Assembly (NCBI GenBank): GCA_947625675.1
Contig: CANQPH010000020.1
Location: 1 to 47,069 of the forward strand
DNA: 47,069 nucleotides
Source of the DNA: an uncultured Acetatifactor sp.
Lineage (GTDB): Bacteria > Bacillota > Clostridia > Lachnospirales > Lachnospiraceae
Direction of reading: 5' to 3'
The translations under genes were made by a program, and so were the position numbers. How positions within the stretch are numbered: the stretch's first letter is position 1; every line of letters begins with the position of its first letter. Positions 26,278-33,604 of the stretch are shown in pieces. Below the pieces are notes generated by a model, which saw nothing but the letters and a program-made list of their open reading frames with translations, was not told the DNA's origin and ran no database searches.

Positions 26278-26634
26278 TTAATCAATCACTCTAACACCTT
26301 CTACAAAGATGTTGATTTTTTCCACTTCCATGCCGGTAAACGCCTCCAGCTTGTATTTCACGCTGTCGATCAAATTATCGGACACTGCGATAATGCTCAC
26401 ACCATAGGCCACGATCACATGAAAATCTATGGTAAGCTTGTTGTTCCGGACGGATACCGAAATCCCCCGAGCCACGCTTTCCTTCTTCAGCAGGCGGACC
26501 AGGCCGTCCTTCACATTGACTCCGGCCATTCCTACAATCCCAAAGCATTCCGTAGCGACGCTTCCGGCATACTGGGCGATCACTTCCGTATCGATCACGA
26601 TATTGCCCATGTGGGTATTCATAGAACCTTTCAT
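26278..26634 (-). CDS. Asp23/Gls24-family envelope stress protein
   Basis: The real start is ATG 26632-26634 (MKGSMNTHMGNI), with AGGAGG 6-7 bases upstream. The frame beyond runs into the 115-bp repeats and is not coding. The 118-residue protein has the DUF322 pattern IVIDTEVIAQYAGSVATEC, then DFHVIVAYGVSI. It is a single cytosolic domain. It precedes the FakA-like gene, as in many Firmicutes; the family is tied to alkaline or envelope stress. Confidence 0.9.
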   Translation of the reverse strand: MKGSMNTHMGNIVIDTEVIAQYAGSVATECFGIVGMAGVNVKDGLVRLLKKESVARGISVSVRNNKLTIDFHVIVAYGVSIIAVSDNLIDSVKYKLEAFTGMEVEKINIFVEGVRVID

Positions 26635-26703
26635 TTCAGACCTCCTGTCATTTCCTTCCAGGGGAACGGACGCTTCGTCCCTCCCATGTTCCCACTTAAT
26701 AAA

Positions 26704-27163
26704 CTCCAGAATCCACCTGCTGCGCAGGCGCAGTGCTGACGCACTGTTCGATTCTGTCGTTACCATGTCAGGTGGAAGCAAATGTCCGCTTCGCGGCCGC
26801 TTGCTTCCCTGCTGACATCTCCAGAATCCGCTTGTTACACAGGCGCAGTGCTGACGCACTGTTCGATTCTGTCGTTACCATGTCAGGTGGAAGCAAATGT
26901 CCGCTTCGCGGCCGCTTGCTTCCCTGCTGACATCTCCAGAATCCGCTTGTTACACAGGCGCAGTGCTGACGCACTGTTTGATTCTGTCGTTACCATGTCA
27001 GGTGGAAGCAAATGTCCGCTTTGCGGCCGCTTGCTTCCCTGCTGACATCTCCAGAATCCGCTTGTTACACAGGCGCAGTGCTGGCGCACTGCTTGATTCT
27101 GTCGTTACCATGTCAGGTGGAAGCAAATGTCCGCTTTGCGGCCGCTTGCTTCCCTGCTGACAT
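26704..27163. repeat. Four 115-bp tandem repeats, each a pair of hairpins
   Basis: Units start at 26704, 26819, 26934 and 27049. Each contains two inverted repeats: CAGAATC...GATTCTG (in unit one 26707-26756) around CAGTGC-TGAC-GCACTG, and ATGTCAG...CTGACAT (26765-26818) around GGAAGCAA...TTGCTTCC and CCGC-TTC-GCGG. Units differ at few sites, mostly in loops or extending stems. 115 is not a multiple of three, and no protein spans them. They fill the space between the Asp23 gene and rpmB. Confidence 0.9.
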
Positions 27164-27199
27164 GGTATATTATACCTTGTTTATTCCAAAAAAGGAATA
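27164..27199. promoter_or_regulatory. Palindromes and a possible minus-strand promoter after the array
   Basis: GGTATA-T-TATACC (27164-27176) holds a minus-strand TATAAT, and TATTCC-AAAAAA-GGAATA (27182-27199) is a perfect dyad. If this promoter drives the Asp23 operon, the four repeats would be in its leader. The -35 is poor. Confidence 0.35.
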
Positions 27200-27236
27200 T
27201 GGATTTTAAATTTTTTCTGAAAAAGAAATTTTCCTC

Positions 27237-27265
27237 TTGCTTTTCTGTTCCTTTTCTGTTAATAT
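27237..27265 (+). promoter_or_regulatory. Promoter of rpmB
   Basis: -35 TTGCTT (27237-27242), 17 bases, -10 TAATAT (27260-27265). The start is near 27272. A small hairpin (CGAGT/ACTCG, 27276-27290) followed by TGTTTTT begins almost at the transcript's 5' end. Confidence 0.65.
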
Positions 27266-27345
27266 ATCAATGTTGCGAGTGTTTTACTCGTGTTTTTAAA
27301 AAGCAGACCAAAGCGTTGTCACGCTGACGTTGAGGAGGTGTCAAT

Positions 27346-27531
27346 ATGGCTAAGTGTGATATTTGCGGCAAGGGCGTTCACTTTGGCAACAACGTGAGCC
27401 ATTCCCATAGAAGAACCAATGCGATCTGGCATTCGAATATCAAGAATGTCAAGTGCAAGGTGAACGGCGGCAACAAGAGACTGCACGTTTGTACCAGGTG
27501 CCTGAGATCCGGCAAAGTGGAAAGAGCTTAA
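27346..27531 (+). CDS. rpmB: 50S ribosomal protein L28, zinc-binding form
   Basis: A 61-residue protein. It begins MAKCDICGKGV and has a second CTRC pair near residue 50, a four-cysteine zinc site. SHSHRRTN is the L28 hallmark. It is a component of the large ribosomal subunit. GAGGAGG precedes the ATG. It is on the plus strand, opposite most of its neighbours, and ends at a bidirectional terminator shared with the small gene after it. Confidence 0.97.
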   Translation: MAKCDICGKGVHFGNNVSHSHRRTNAIWHSNIKNVKCKVNGGNKRLHVCTRCLRSGKVERA

Positions 27532-27575
27532 TGCTCCTTTCCTGGTATCCCGACGGATACGTGAATAAGACAAAA

Positions 27576-27609
27576 AGAAAGCCCTTCCCTTGGCGGATGG
27601 GCTTTTTTA
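27576..27609. terminator. Bidirectional terminator between rpmB and the 47-residue gene
   Basis: AAAGCCC (27578-27584) pairs with GGGCTTT (27599-27605), with T-runs on both strands. It terminates rpmB on plus and the convergent small gene on minus, whose stop codon lies in the T-run. Confidence 0.85.
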
Positions 27610-27750
27610 GTCTGTAAAACAATAATATCCCACAAACAAAAGCAATGCGATCATGATCAGGCCGACAAAACGGTTGTTCACGATGATCATCAGCATCATT
27701 CCCACGGCCACGAAAAACGAAATCAGGCCTGCGATCTTCTTGATCTCCAT
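27607..27750 (-). CDS. Small membrane protein, 47 residues
   Basis: An ATG at 27748-27750 is preceded by AGGAGA at good spacing and runs to TAA at 27607-27609. The peptide begins MEIKKIAGLISFFVAVG and has two hydrophobic stretches (about 6-24 and 29-44) flanking a short NNRF turn. It is likely a two-helix inner membrane protein. I do not recognise a function. It is too short for most gene callers. It is convergent to rpmB and lies 152 bp downstream of gerW. Confidence 0.7.
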   Translation of the reverse strand: MEIKKIAGLISFFVAVGMMLMIIVNNRFVGLIMIALLLFVGYYCFTD

Positions 27751-27902
27751 GCTTCTCTCCTGCGCAGGGCAGCCTTATTCCATTCTATGCCGGAAGTGCG
27801 GAAAATAGCATACTCCAGAGCAAAATTTTACAAGAAATTTACCTAGGGGATTTTACCTCGGCAAATTTCCCGCCGCAATCTTCCCATCGCAGTCCTCCAA
27901 TG
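27751..27902. other. Intergenic stretch between gerW and the small membrane gene
   Basis: No gene or convincing promoter was found. Confidence 0.45.
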
Positions 27903-28364
27903 TTAATTCGACGCAGAGGAATCTTTTTTCTCGCCGTCCTTTTTCTCTTCCGGGACATCATCCTTTTTCTCTTCCGGGAATGCGATGTCCACGGCCTTGT
28001 CATCCGGCATCATCTCTTCCTTCTTGGACGTGAATTTGTCCACCAGATCCGGAATCATGTCGATGATCTTGGTCAGAGAATCCTGATTCTTCACGTTCAC
28101 CAGCTTGGTGGCGCCGTTCTTGATCACCAGCACGGCGCTGGGCGTCATCTTGCCCCCCATTCCGCCGGCCCCGGAAGCCGTACCCTTCTGATCGTTGTTG
28201 CCGGCCCCGGCTCCCACGCCGAAGCTCACGTCCACCAAAGGCAATATGATGGTGTCTCCGACCTGGGTAGGCGATCCCACCACGGTTTTGGTGGATAACA
28301 CCGTATCCATGCCCCGCAGGAGGGAATCCACCACTCCTTGCACCTGATTCTCCTTATCCGCCAT
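27903..28364 (-). CDS. ytfJ: GerW/YtfJ-family sporulation protein
   Basis: A 153-residue protein with the family opening MADKENQVQGVVDSLL and a Gly-rich core ending GGKMTPSAVLVI. The C-terminus is acidic and lysine-rich and contains a duplicated PEEKKD segment from a 24-bp repeat. YtfJ proteins are spore-associated and help germination in Bacillus; the role here is inferred. It starts within the last codons of the DUF2953 gene (11-bp overlap) with GGGAGG upstream, so the two are co-translated. Confidence 0.88.
   Translation of the reverse strand: MADKENQVQGVVDSLLRGMDTVLSTKTVVGSPTQVGDTIILPLVDVSFGVGAGAGNNDQKGTASGAGGMGGKMTPSAVLVIKNGATKLVNVKNQDSLTKIIDMIPDLVDKFTSKKEEMMPDDKAVDIAFPEEKKDDVPEEKKDGEKKDSSASN
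27937..27984 (-). repeat. Two 24-bp repeats inside the ytfJ gene
   Basis: TCCTTTTTCTCTTCCGGGA starts both units (27937 and 27961), encoding the repeated PEEKKD. Confidence 0.75.
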
Positions 28365-29382
28365 TCTTTTGTCCTCCCTTTTTGATTTTCTTGATCCTTG
28401 AATACAGCCTGCGATCCAAGAGCACTCTCACTATATGATACAGAAAGACCGAAGCCCTCATGCGGCCCTTCAGATACAATTCGCCGGTCAATACGAAGCT
28501 GTCACTTTCAAAATCCGGGGTCACCACTAAATGATTCCCCAAAATCGGAAAAAGCATACCATAGAGCGCCATGCAGTAGCCCGTGGTGTCCGGGGAACCG
28601 GCGCTGAAATACAAATTCCCACTGACCTGCCTGGGACGCAGGCTGCGCAGCATTCTTCCCAAGCGGAAAAAACCGTGAGCCAACAATCCCGTCGTGTCCT
28701 CTTCCCGCAAAAGTTCCAGATAATATTGGAGATTGGAAAGGATTTGGCGAAACGTCCCGGTCAATCCCTCCGCCGTCTGCCGAAGCTGCTCCGCCTTGCT
28801 GCGGATCGCCTCCGTCGATCCCTGAGACTCTGGGGCATCCGCCTGGGTTTGACCGGCGCCCTCCTGTGACTGATCCTGAGTTCCCCCGGGCTGACCTGCG
28901 CTTTTTTCCGCCTGAGCTGTGCGTTCTTCCGCCTGGTCCGGATTTTCTCCAGCCTGACCTGTGCCGTCCTGCGGCTGGTCCGGATTTTCTCCTGCCTGAA
29001 CGGTTTTCGCCGGGTTCGCTCCCCTTTCAGAAGCTTCCGAACCGGCGTTCCCCGCCTCGGAGGCCTTCGTTCCTGATGCATCGGAACCGGGTGCTCCCGC
29101 CCCTTGCGCTTTGGAACCGTCAGACTTCGAATCGAACAGCTTGATGCCCAGAACCTTTACCACCAGGCTCCCGGGATCCGGATATCGGTACTCCGCCCGG
29201 ACCAGTCCCAAAAGCCAGCGGAACTTCACCCAGGCCTCCATGCTCTCCTCGTCTCTCTTCCCCTGGCCCACATAGGTCACCGGGTAAAACAACACAAGGA
29301 GCAAAACTGTCAACAGCAGCAGGAGAACCGCCAGCAGTATCCATCCTATTACGAACAATATTTTCCACAAAACACCTAGCAT
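28354..29382 (-). CDS. DUF2953 (YtfI-like) membrane-anchored protein
   Basis: A 342-residue protein with an N-terminal membrane helix (residues 9-33), then a globular part with KFRWLLGLVRAEYRYPDPG near residues 53-71. A central insert of about 100 residues is rich in Gln, Ala, Gly, Glu and Asp and built from 42-bp repeats. The C-terminal part has TTGLLAHGFFRLGRML and FSAGSPDTTGY. DUF2953 usually accompanies YtfJ and is thought to act in spore envelope biology. It overlaps the gene before it by 7 bp and the gerW gene by 11. Confidence 0.82.
   Translation of the reverse strand: MLGVLWKILFVIGWILLAVLLLLLTVLLLVLFYPVTYVGQGKRDEESMEAWVKFRWLLGLVRAEYRYPDPGSLVVKVLGIKLFDSKSDGSKAQGAGAPGSDASGTKASEAGNAGSEASERGANPAKTVQAGENPDQPQDGTGQAGENPDQAEERTAQAEKSAGQPGGTQDQSQEGAGQTQADAPESQGSTEAIRSKAEQLRQTAEGLTGTFRQILSNLQYYLELLREEDTTGLLAHGFFRLGRMLRSLRPRQVSGNLYFSAGSPDTTGYCMALYGMLFPILGNHLVVTPDFESDSFVLTGELYLKGRMRASVFLYHIVRVLLDRRLYSRIKKIKKGGQKNGG
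28849..29016 (-). repeat. Four degenerate 42-bp repeats inside the DUF2953 gene
   Basis: Units start near 28849, 28891, 28933 and 28975. The two clearest carry CTGGTCCGGATTTTCTCC. They encode 14-residue Gln/Glu/Gly-rich units with AGENPDQ. Confidence 0.75.
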
Positions 29383-29699
29383 GACAGATACTCCCTCAGG
29401 TCACAGTCCCCCCGTTCCTTCCAGCACTCCTGTACCATCTGTTCCACCATCCGAAGAGAGTCCTCATAGGTTCTGGCGATGCCCACCACCACGGGCGGAT
29501 GGGATCGGTAATAGGGCCAGGCCAGCGTCTTGCCGGCATAAATGTCCAGCTGGTCCGTGCCGTTCCTGGAAAGCGTGAGCAAATAAACTCTGGCCCGCAG
29601 AGGATTTGCGGACAGACGTTTTTTGATCTTATCCAGTTGCTTTTCCGTGATACCCTCGCCCACCCAGAGCTTTTCATGGTATGGGATCTCCACCGTCAT
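29376..29699 (-). CDS. Conserved hypothetical protein (107 residues)
   Basis: It begins MTVEIPYHEKLWVGEG and has no membrane segment. Its core (RVYLLTLSRNGTDQLDIYAG, then VGIARTYEDSL) looks like a small alpha/beta domain. I know it only as a hypothetical protein of Lachnospiraceae that sits before DUF2953. GAGGAG precedes the ATG. It overlaps the DUF2953 start by 7 bp and follows the NUDIX gene by 27 bp, so the four genes look like one transcription unit. Confidence 0.7.
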   Translation of the reverse strand: MTVEIPYHEKLWVGEGITEKQLDKIKKRLSANPLRARVYLLTLSRNGTDQLDIYAGKTLAWPYYRSHPPVVVGIARTYEDSLRMVEQMVQECWKERGDCDLREYLSC

Positions 29700-29726
29700 C
29701 CCAATTCTCCTCGTCCAGACTGCCGC

Positions 29727-30179
29727 CTAATAATACTTTTTGCTGCCCCAGAGATTGCTTTTTTTCAATTCCAGATACTCCCCATAGGCCTTTTCCAGAA
29801 TCTGCTTTTCATTGGCAAATTTCAAAAGATGGTATGCCTCATGGTACTTATAATAACCCGAGTCTACAAAAAACTCTTCTTTTTGTGGCTTGCTGTAATA
29901 ACTGTCCGCCATCATTAGGTACCAGTGCACTTCCTTGTCCACGGTATCCTCCGGGACGGTAAAGGAGTACTCGCTCTTACCGATGTATTTGATGATAGAA
30001 GCTTTGGCCCCCGTCTCTTCCAACACCTCCCGAAGGGCAGTCTCCTTGTACTCCTCTCCCTCCTCCACGGTACCCTTTGGAAGAACCCAGCCTTCATACT
30101 TATTCTTGTAATTTTTATACAAGAGTAGAATCTTCCCACGAAAAATTACCACACCACCACAGCTGGTTGCTTCAATCAT
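29727..30179 (-). CDS. NUDIX hydrolase
   Basis: The start at 30177-30179 (MIEATSCGGVVIF) has AGGAGG 7 bases upstream. The Nudix box reads GTVEEGEEYKETALREVLEE followed by TG, with the metal-binding EE pair. Family enzymes hydrolyse nucleoside diphosphate derivatives; the substrate is unknown. Length is 150 residues and it is cytosolic. A promoter lies just upstream (30224-30252). Confidence 0.9.
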   Translation of the reverse strand: MIEATSCGGVVIFRGKILLLYKNYKNKYEGWVLPKGTVEEGEEYKETALREVLEETGAKASIIKYIGKSEYSFTVPEDTVDKEVHWYLMMADSYYSKPQKEEFFVDSGYYKYHEAYHLLKFANEKQILEKAYGEYLELKKSNLWGSKKYY

Positions 30180-30223
30180 TGCAATTCCTCCTGATTGGTG
30201 TGTCAAAAACACTGACTAAATTC

Positions 30224-30252
30224 AGTATAGCCCAAAATCCACGTTATCGCAA
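30224..30252 (-). promoter_or_regulatory. Promoter of the NUDIX gene
   Basis: -35 TTGCGA (30247-30252), 17 bases, -10 TATACT (30224-30229). A small hairpin (ACTGA/TCAGT) followed by GTTTTTG lies at the start of the transcript, as for rpmB. Confidence 0.65.
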
Positions 30253-30278
30253 CAAAATTTTCTTCCATTTCTAAAAAA

Positions 30279-32645
30279 CTATTCGACACCCCTTTTTTCA
30301 TGACCAGTGGTATACTCCGGATAGGGCGGCGGAGCCGAAGTCTTCCCGGACAGCAGATCCGCAAAATACGCAAGGATTTCCCCCGTTTCCCTGCCGCTTT
30401 CCACGGTGAAGTCCAGCCGAAGGGCGGCCTCTCCCTTCCAATTTCCAACCGCCTGATGCAGGGACAGAGGAACCGAATTGTAAATGGTGTTCAGACAATG
30501 CCCGCAGTCCACCTCCACCGGAAAAGCTTTTTGATATCGATCTCTGAGAACTATCCTGCCTTGGGAGGAATCATCTTCCTTCCACAGCCCCTCCTTCTTT
30601 TTCCTGCGCAGGCAGCCGCCCGCAGTCTGGGCTACGCAGTTGGCGGTGACCATCATGGGAAGGTAACCGTAGATCACCTTTTCGATCTCCAGGCCGGGAT
30701 TCCTGCTCTCCCGAAGGAGCCTGTGCTGTTCTCCCGCATTCAGCTCATAAGGCAGACACAGGCTGCACAGCTTCTTTTCCCAGAAGCGCAAGGTTTCCCG
30801 GTTCCAGAGATAAAAACAGGCGTCCGCCCCGACGGGCCTGGAAAAATGATGCTCCTTCAAGTAGGCATAGCCTTCCAGCGAGGAAACCAGACATCCGCCG
30901 ATTTCGGAACCGGAGGCCGCCTCCAACACCTTTTGGAGATTATTCTCATCTTTCAGGCGCAGGATCCTGGGGAGTGCCAGAAAAATCTCACCATATTGGG
31001 ATAACTGGGCCACAACGGGCTGCGAAGCCATGTCGCTGTTCACGTAAATTCTTCGTAGACTGACCCGGTCAATTTTCTTTTTCTCCAGCAAAATCTTCAA
31101 AGCCTCGCATTGTTCCAAGGTGCGTAGAGATACGGTCAGAGAAAGAGGCCGGGCGGTTCCGGAAATCCGGCTGGGGACGGCACGGGCAGGAACAAAACCG
31201 GAAAGTACCTGGTGAGAATCGGAACAAAGACCATGTGCGATTATGATCCGATCCTCCAGGGCCTGGATCCCCTTCCGCCGCAGTTCGTTCAAGGCCCCTA
31301 GGGAATAAAACACCTCCGGATCCAGCTGGATGGTCATCTCTTCTGGCGTGAACACGGTGTCCCCCAGCTTTTTCAACTGTCTTGCAATGTTTTCTTCAGT
31401 GATAGGTTGTTTCCGGGCGGCGGTGACGGGCTCGCCCGTTACAGAGACAGCACATTCCCCGCAGGTCAGCATCAAAGAAGCCGCCCTTCCGCTTTGAAAC
31501 TCCGCATAAAGCTTCAAGGGAAGATGGGGCTTCGTCTCCAAATATTTTTGTCGGATCCCGGCAAGAAGCGCCTCATCGCTGCCACTGTAGGCGGGGCTTT
31601 CCAGAGTGACCATGTCTCTCCCGTTTTGTCGGAAAAAATAACCGTCCTGTAGTCCGCTGCGCATGCTGCGCATATAAAGCCGAGAAAGAAACTCCCGGTC
31701 CTCGGGGCTGACCCTATAGTTTGCAAGATTCTCCGGCCCCTTTTCGGCCAGATCATAATACAGATCCAAATATTTTCGGTAAATGGCCGTGACTCCGGCG
31801 GCATACTCCGGCTTTTTCATCCGGCCTTCTATTTTGAAGGAATCCATTCCCGCCTCGATCAATTTCGGGAGACAGTCGATGGTACACAGATCCTTCAGAC
31901 TTAAAGGATAGCTTTTCAGCTTCTCCCGTGCGCCGAAAGGATAGCTTCTCGTTCGCCCCTTTGTGTCGCAAGGATGGCTTCCCGGCTTCTCCTGCGTACC
32001 ATGCCTGGCTGGAAAGCCTCCTTCCTGCATTTCCACGGAATAGGGCAGGCGGCAGGGCTGGGCGCAGCGTCCCCGGTTACCGCTCCTTCCGCCCAACAGG
32101 GAGCTGAACAGGCATTGTCCGGAATAGCAATAGCACATGGCCCCGTGAACGAAGACCTCCAGCTCCAGTCCGGTTTTCTCCTTGATGCGTTTCAGTTCCT
32201 CCAGGGAAAGCTCCCGGGCCGGAACGATGCGCTCCACCCCCAGATCTTTCAGATATCCGGCTCCCCAGGGACCGGTCAGGGTCATCTGGGTGCTGGCATG
32301 AAGCTTGAGCCCCGGGAAATGCTCCCGGAGGAATAAAAATGCGCCGAAATCCTGGACAATGACCCCGTCCAGCCCCGCCTCATAGTAAGGCAGCAGATAT
32401 TCATACAGCTCCTCCAGCTCGGAATCCTTGATCAGAATGTTGACGGTCAGATAAACTTTCCTGCCAAAAAGATGGGCATAGCGGATACAACCCACCAATT
32501 CCTCTTTCGTAAAATTTTCCGCATAGGCCCTGGCTCCGAACTTCGTTCCTCCCAGGTACACCGCATCCGCCCCCGCAGAGATTGCGCCGTAGAACCCCTC
32601 CGGGCTGCCCGCCGGGGCAAGCAATTCCACTTTTTTTCTCTCCAT
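30279..32645 (-). CDS. U32-family peptidase
   Basis: The start at 32643-32645 (MERKKVELLAPAGSPEGF) is the family beginning; no strong ribosome site is present. Residues 1-190 form a TIM-barrel with VELLAPAGS, GADAVYLGG and HASTQMTL. The conserved Cys cluster MCYCYSGQCLFSS and RCAQPCRLPYS fits U32 proteins that bind iron-sulfur clusters. A C-terminal half has further Cys residues (CVAQTAGGCLRRK). Some relatives hydroxylate tRNA or rRNA with prephenate. Total 788 residues. A repeat-made insert of about 40 residues lies near residues 217-255. Confidence 0.88.
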   Translation of the reverse strand: MERKKVELLAPAGSPEGFYGAISAGADAVYLGGTKFGARAYAENFTKEELVGCIRYAHLFGRKVYLTVNILIKDSELEELYEYLLPYYEAGLDGVIVQDFGAFLFLREHFPGLKLHASTQMTLTGPWGAGYLKDLGVERIVPARELSLEELKRIKEKTGLELEVFVHGAMCYCYSGQCLFSSLLGGRSGNRGRCAQPCRLPYSVEMQEGGFPARHGTQEKPGSHPCDTKGRTRSYPFGAREKLKSYPLSLKDLCTIDCLPKLIEAGMDSFKIEGRMKKPEYAAGVTAIYRKYLDLYYDLAEKGPENLANYRVSPEDREFLSRLYMRSMRSGLQDGYFFRQNGRDMVTLESPAYSGSDEALLAGIRQKYLETKPHLPLKLYAEFQSGRAASLMLTCGECAVSVTGEPVTAARKQPITEENIARQLKKLGDTVFTPEEMTIQLDPEVFYSLGALNELRRKGIQALEDRIIIAHGLCSDSHQVLSGFVPARAVPSRISGTARPLSLTVSLRTLEQCEALKILLEKKKIDRVSLRRIYVNSDMASQPVVAQLSQYGEIFLALPRILRLKDENNLQKVLEAASGSEIGGCLVSSLEGYAYLKEHHFSRPVGADACFYLWNRETLRFWEKKLCSLCLPYELNAGEQHRLLRESRNPGLEIEKVIYGYLPMMVTANCVAQTAGGCLRRKKKEGLWKEDDSSQGRIVLRDRYQKAFPVEVDCGHCLNTIYNSVPLSLHQAVGNWKGEAALRLDFTVESGRETGEILAYFADLLSGKTSAPPPYPEYTTGHEKRGVE
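31903..32001 (-). repeat. Three degenerate 33-bp repeats inside the U32 peptidase gene
   Basis: Units start at 31903, 31936 and 31969 with AAAGGATAGC, AAAGGATAGC and CAAGGATGGC, encoding 11-residue units that contain KSYP, RSYP and GSHP. Confidence 0.75.
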
Positions 32646-32697
32646 ACACGAAAAGCTGCCCGCTTCCCACGGACAGCTCCACCTTTCCTTAAAAAAA

Positions 32698-33219
32698 TCA
32701 CCTTCTGTTGTTCGATCTATGATTGGATCTATTGTTGCCATTGCGGTTCCCGCCATAGGACTGGAACTGAACAGGGCTCGGGGACTGAGAAGCCGAATCC
32801 TGGTTCATCGTTTCCTCTGACTTTTCCTCCGTCCTCTTTTCAGCATCTTCCGCCTTTTTCCCGGCTTCTTCCGCTTTTCTCTCGGCCTCTTCCATTTTCC
32901 TTCCCGCAGCCTCCAGCTTCATCTGCACGGAAACCAGTTCATGCTTCAGATCATATACCTCTTTCTCCCTGGCCCGAAGCTCTTCCTCCAAAAGATCGAT
33001 CTGCTTCTTGGCCTTGAGGTAATCGTCCGCCATGTTCAGCTGGAGCAAAGTATTCTGTAGGTCCAAAGACTGCCGCTGAAATCCTTCCATCCGGCTGCAT
33101 TCGTTGATCTTGCCGTTCACATAGGAGGCCACCTTCTGAAGATATTCTTCGCTTTCATATCCAGCCAGGGTCAATACCTTGCCGCCGATAATCACTTCCA
33201 CGTCTGTCTTGGAGGACAT
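32698..33219 (-). CDS. zapA: Cell division protein ZapA (long form)
   Basis: The first 75 residues (VEVIIGGKVLTLAGYESEEY, then MADDYLKAKKQIDLL) match ZapA, which bundles FtsZ filaments at midcell. A coiled coil follows (residues 80-130), of 7-residue units from 21-bp DNA repeats, and a Gly/Asn/Arg-rich tail. At 173 residues it is longer than the 90-110 typical of ZapA. A ribosome site (GAGG) precedes the ATG. The U32 gene is 52 bp downstream, a common pairing in Lachnospiraceae. Confidence 0.92.
   Translation of the reverse strand: MSSKTDVEVIIGGKVLTLAGYESEEYLQKVASYVNGKINECSRMEGFQRQSLDLQNTLLQLNMADDYLKAKKQIDLLEEELRAREKEVYDLKHELVSVQMKLEAAGRKMEEAERKAEEAGKKAEDAEKRTEEKSEETMNQDSASQSPSPVQFQSYGGNRNGNNRSNHRSNNRR
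32837..32899 (-). repeat. Three 21-bp repeats in the zapA coiled coil
   Basis: Units start at 32837, 32858 and 32879. They encode the heptads KAEDAEK, KAEEAGK and KMEEAER. Confidence 0.6.
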
Positions 33220-33257
33220 ATGATTTACCTCTTTTCTTTAGATAAGTTCTAATCAAT

Positions 33258-33286
33258 ATTATATATCAGTTTACGGCCACAGGCAA
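33258..33286 (-). promoter_or_regulatory. Promoter of zapA
   Basis: -35 TTGCCT (33281-33286), 17 bases, -10 TATAAT (33258-33263), about 30 bp before the ribosome site. Confidence 0.6.
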
Positions 33287-33298
33287 GCTTTCTTTTAC

Positions 33299-33604
33299 CT
33301 ACAGTACAAAAAATTCCGAAAGAAACACCACTGCGCAGCACAGCACCGCCACCTTGAACAGGTCCGCTCCCAGCCAGGCGGCCAGGATACCGACCGCCAG
33401 CGCCAGCAAACCAGAAATAGGGCTTTGGGTAGCGTTCAGAATAGCCGGAAAAGTCATTACCGCCAGGGTGACATAGGGCACATAATACAAAAAAGAACGA
33501 ATGAATTTATTTTTAATCTCCCTGCGGATCAGCGTCAGGGGCAGGACCCGGATGGCATAGGACACGCCCGCCATAATGAGGATGTAAATATAATTCACCG
33601 GCAT
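33299..33604 (-). CDS. azlD: AzlD branched-chain amino acid exporter subunit
   Basis: A 101-residue protein with three or four membrane segments and the conserved GVSYAIRVLPLTLIRR followed by FLYYVPYVTLAVMTFPAIL. AzlD with AzlC exports branched-chain amino acids or related compounds. GGGGAGG precedes the ATG. Its start follows the azlC TAA at once, so they are one operon. leuD and leuC at the window's right edge belong to the leucine pathway but are not adjacent. Confidence 0.93.
   Translation of the reverse strand: MPVNYIYILIMAGVSYAIRVLPLTLIRREIKNKFIRSFLYYVPYVTLAVMTFPAILNATQSPISGLLALAVGILAAWLGADLFKVAVLCCAVVFLSEFFVL

Noticed and set aside
26704..27163. CRISPR array
   Set aside because: Units are 115 bp with no unique spacers, so this is not a CRISPR.
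26635..27209. Overlapping frames on both strands through the 115-bp repeats
   Set aside because: They arise because the repeat is long and GC-rich without stops; period 115 shifts frame each unit and no start has a ribosome site.
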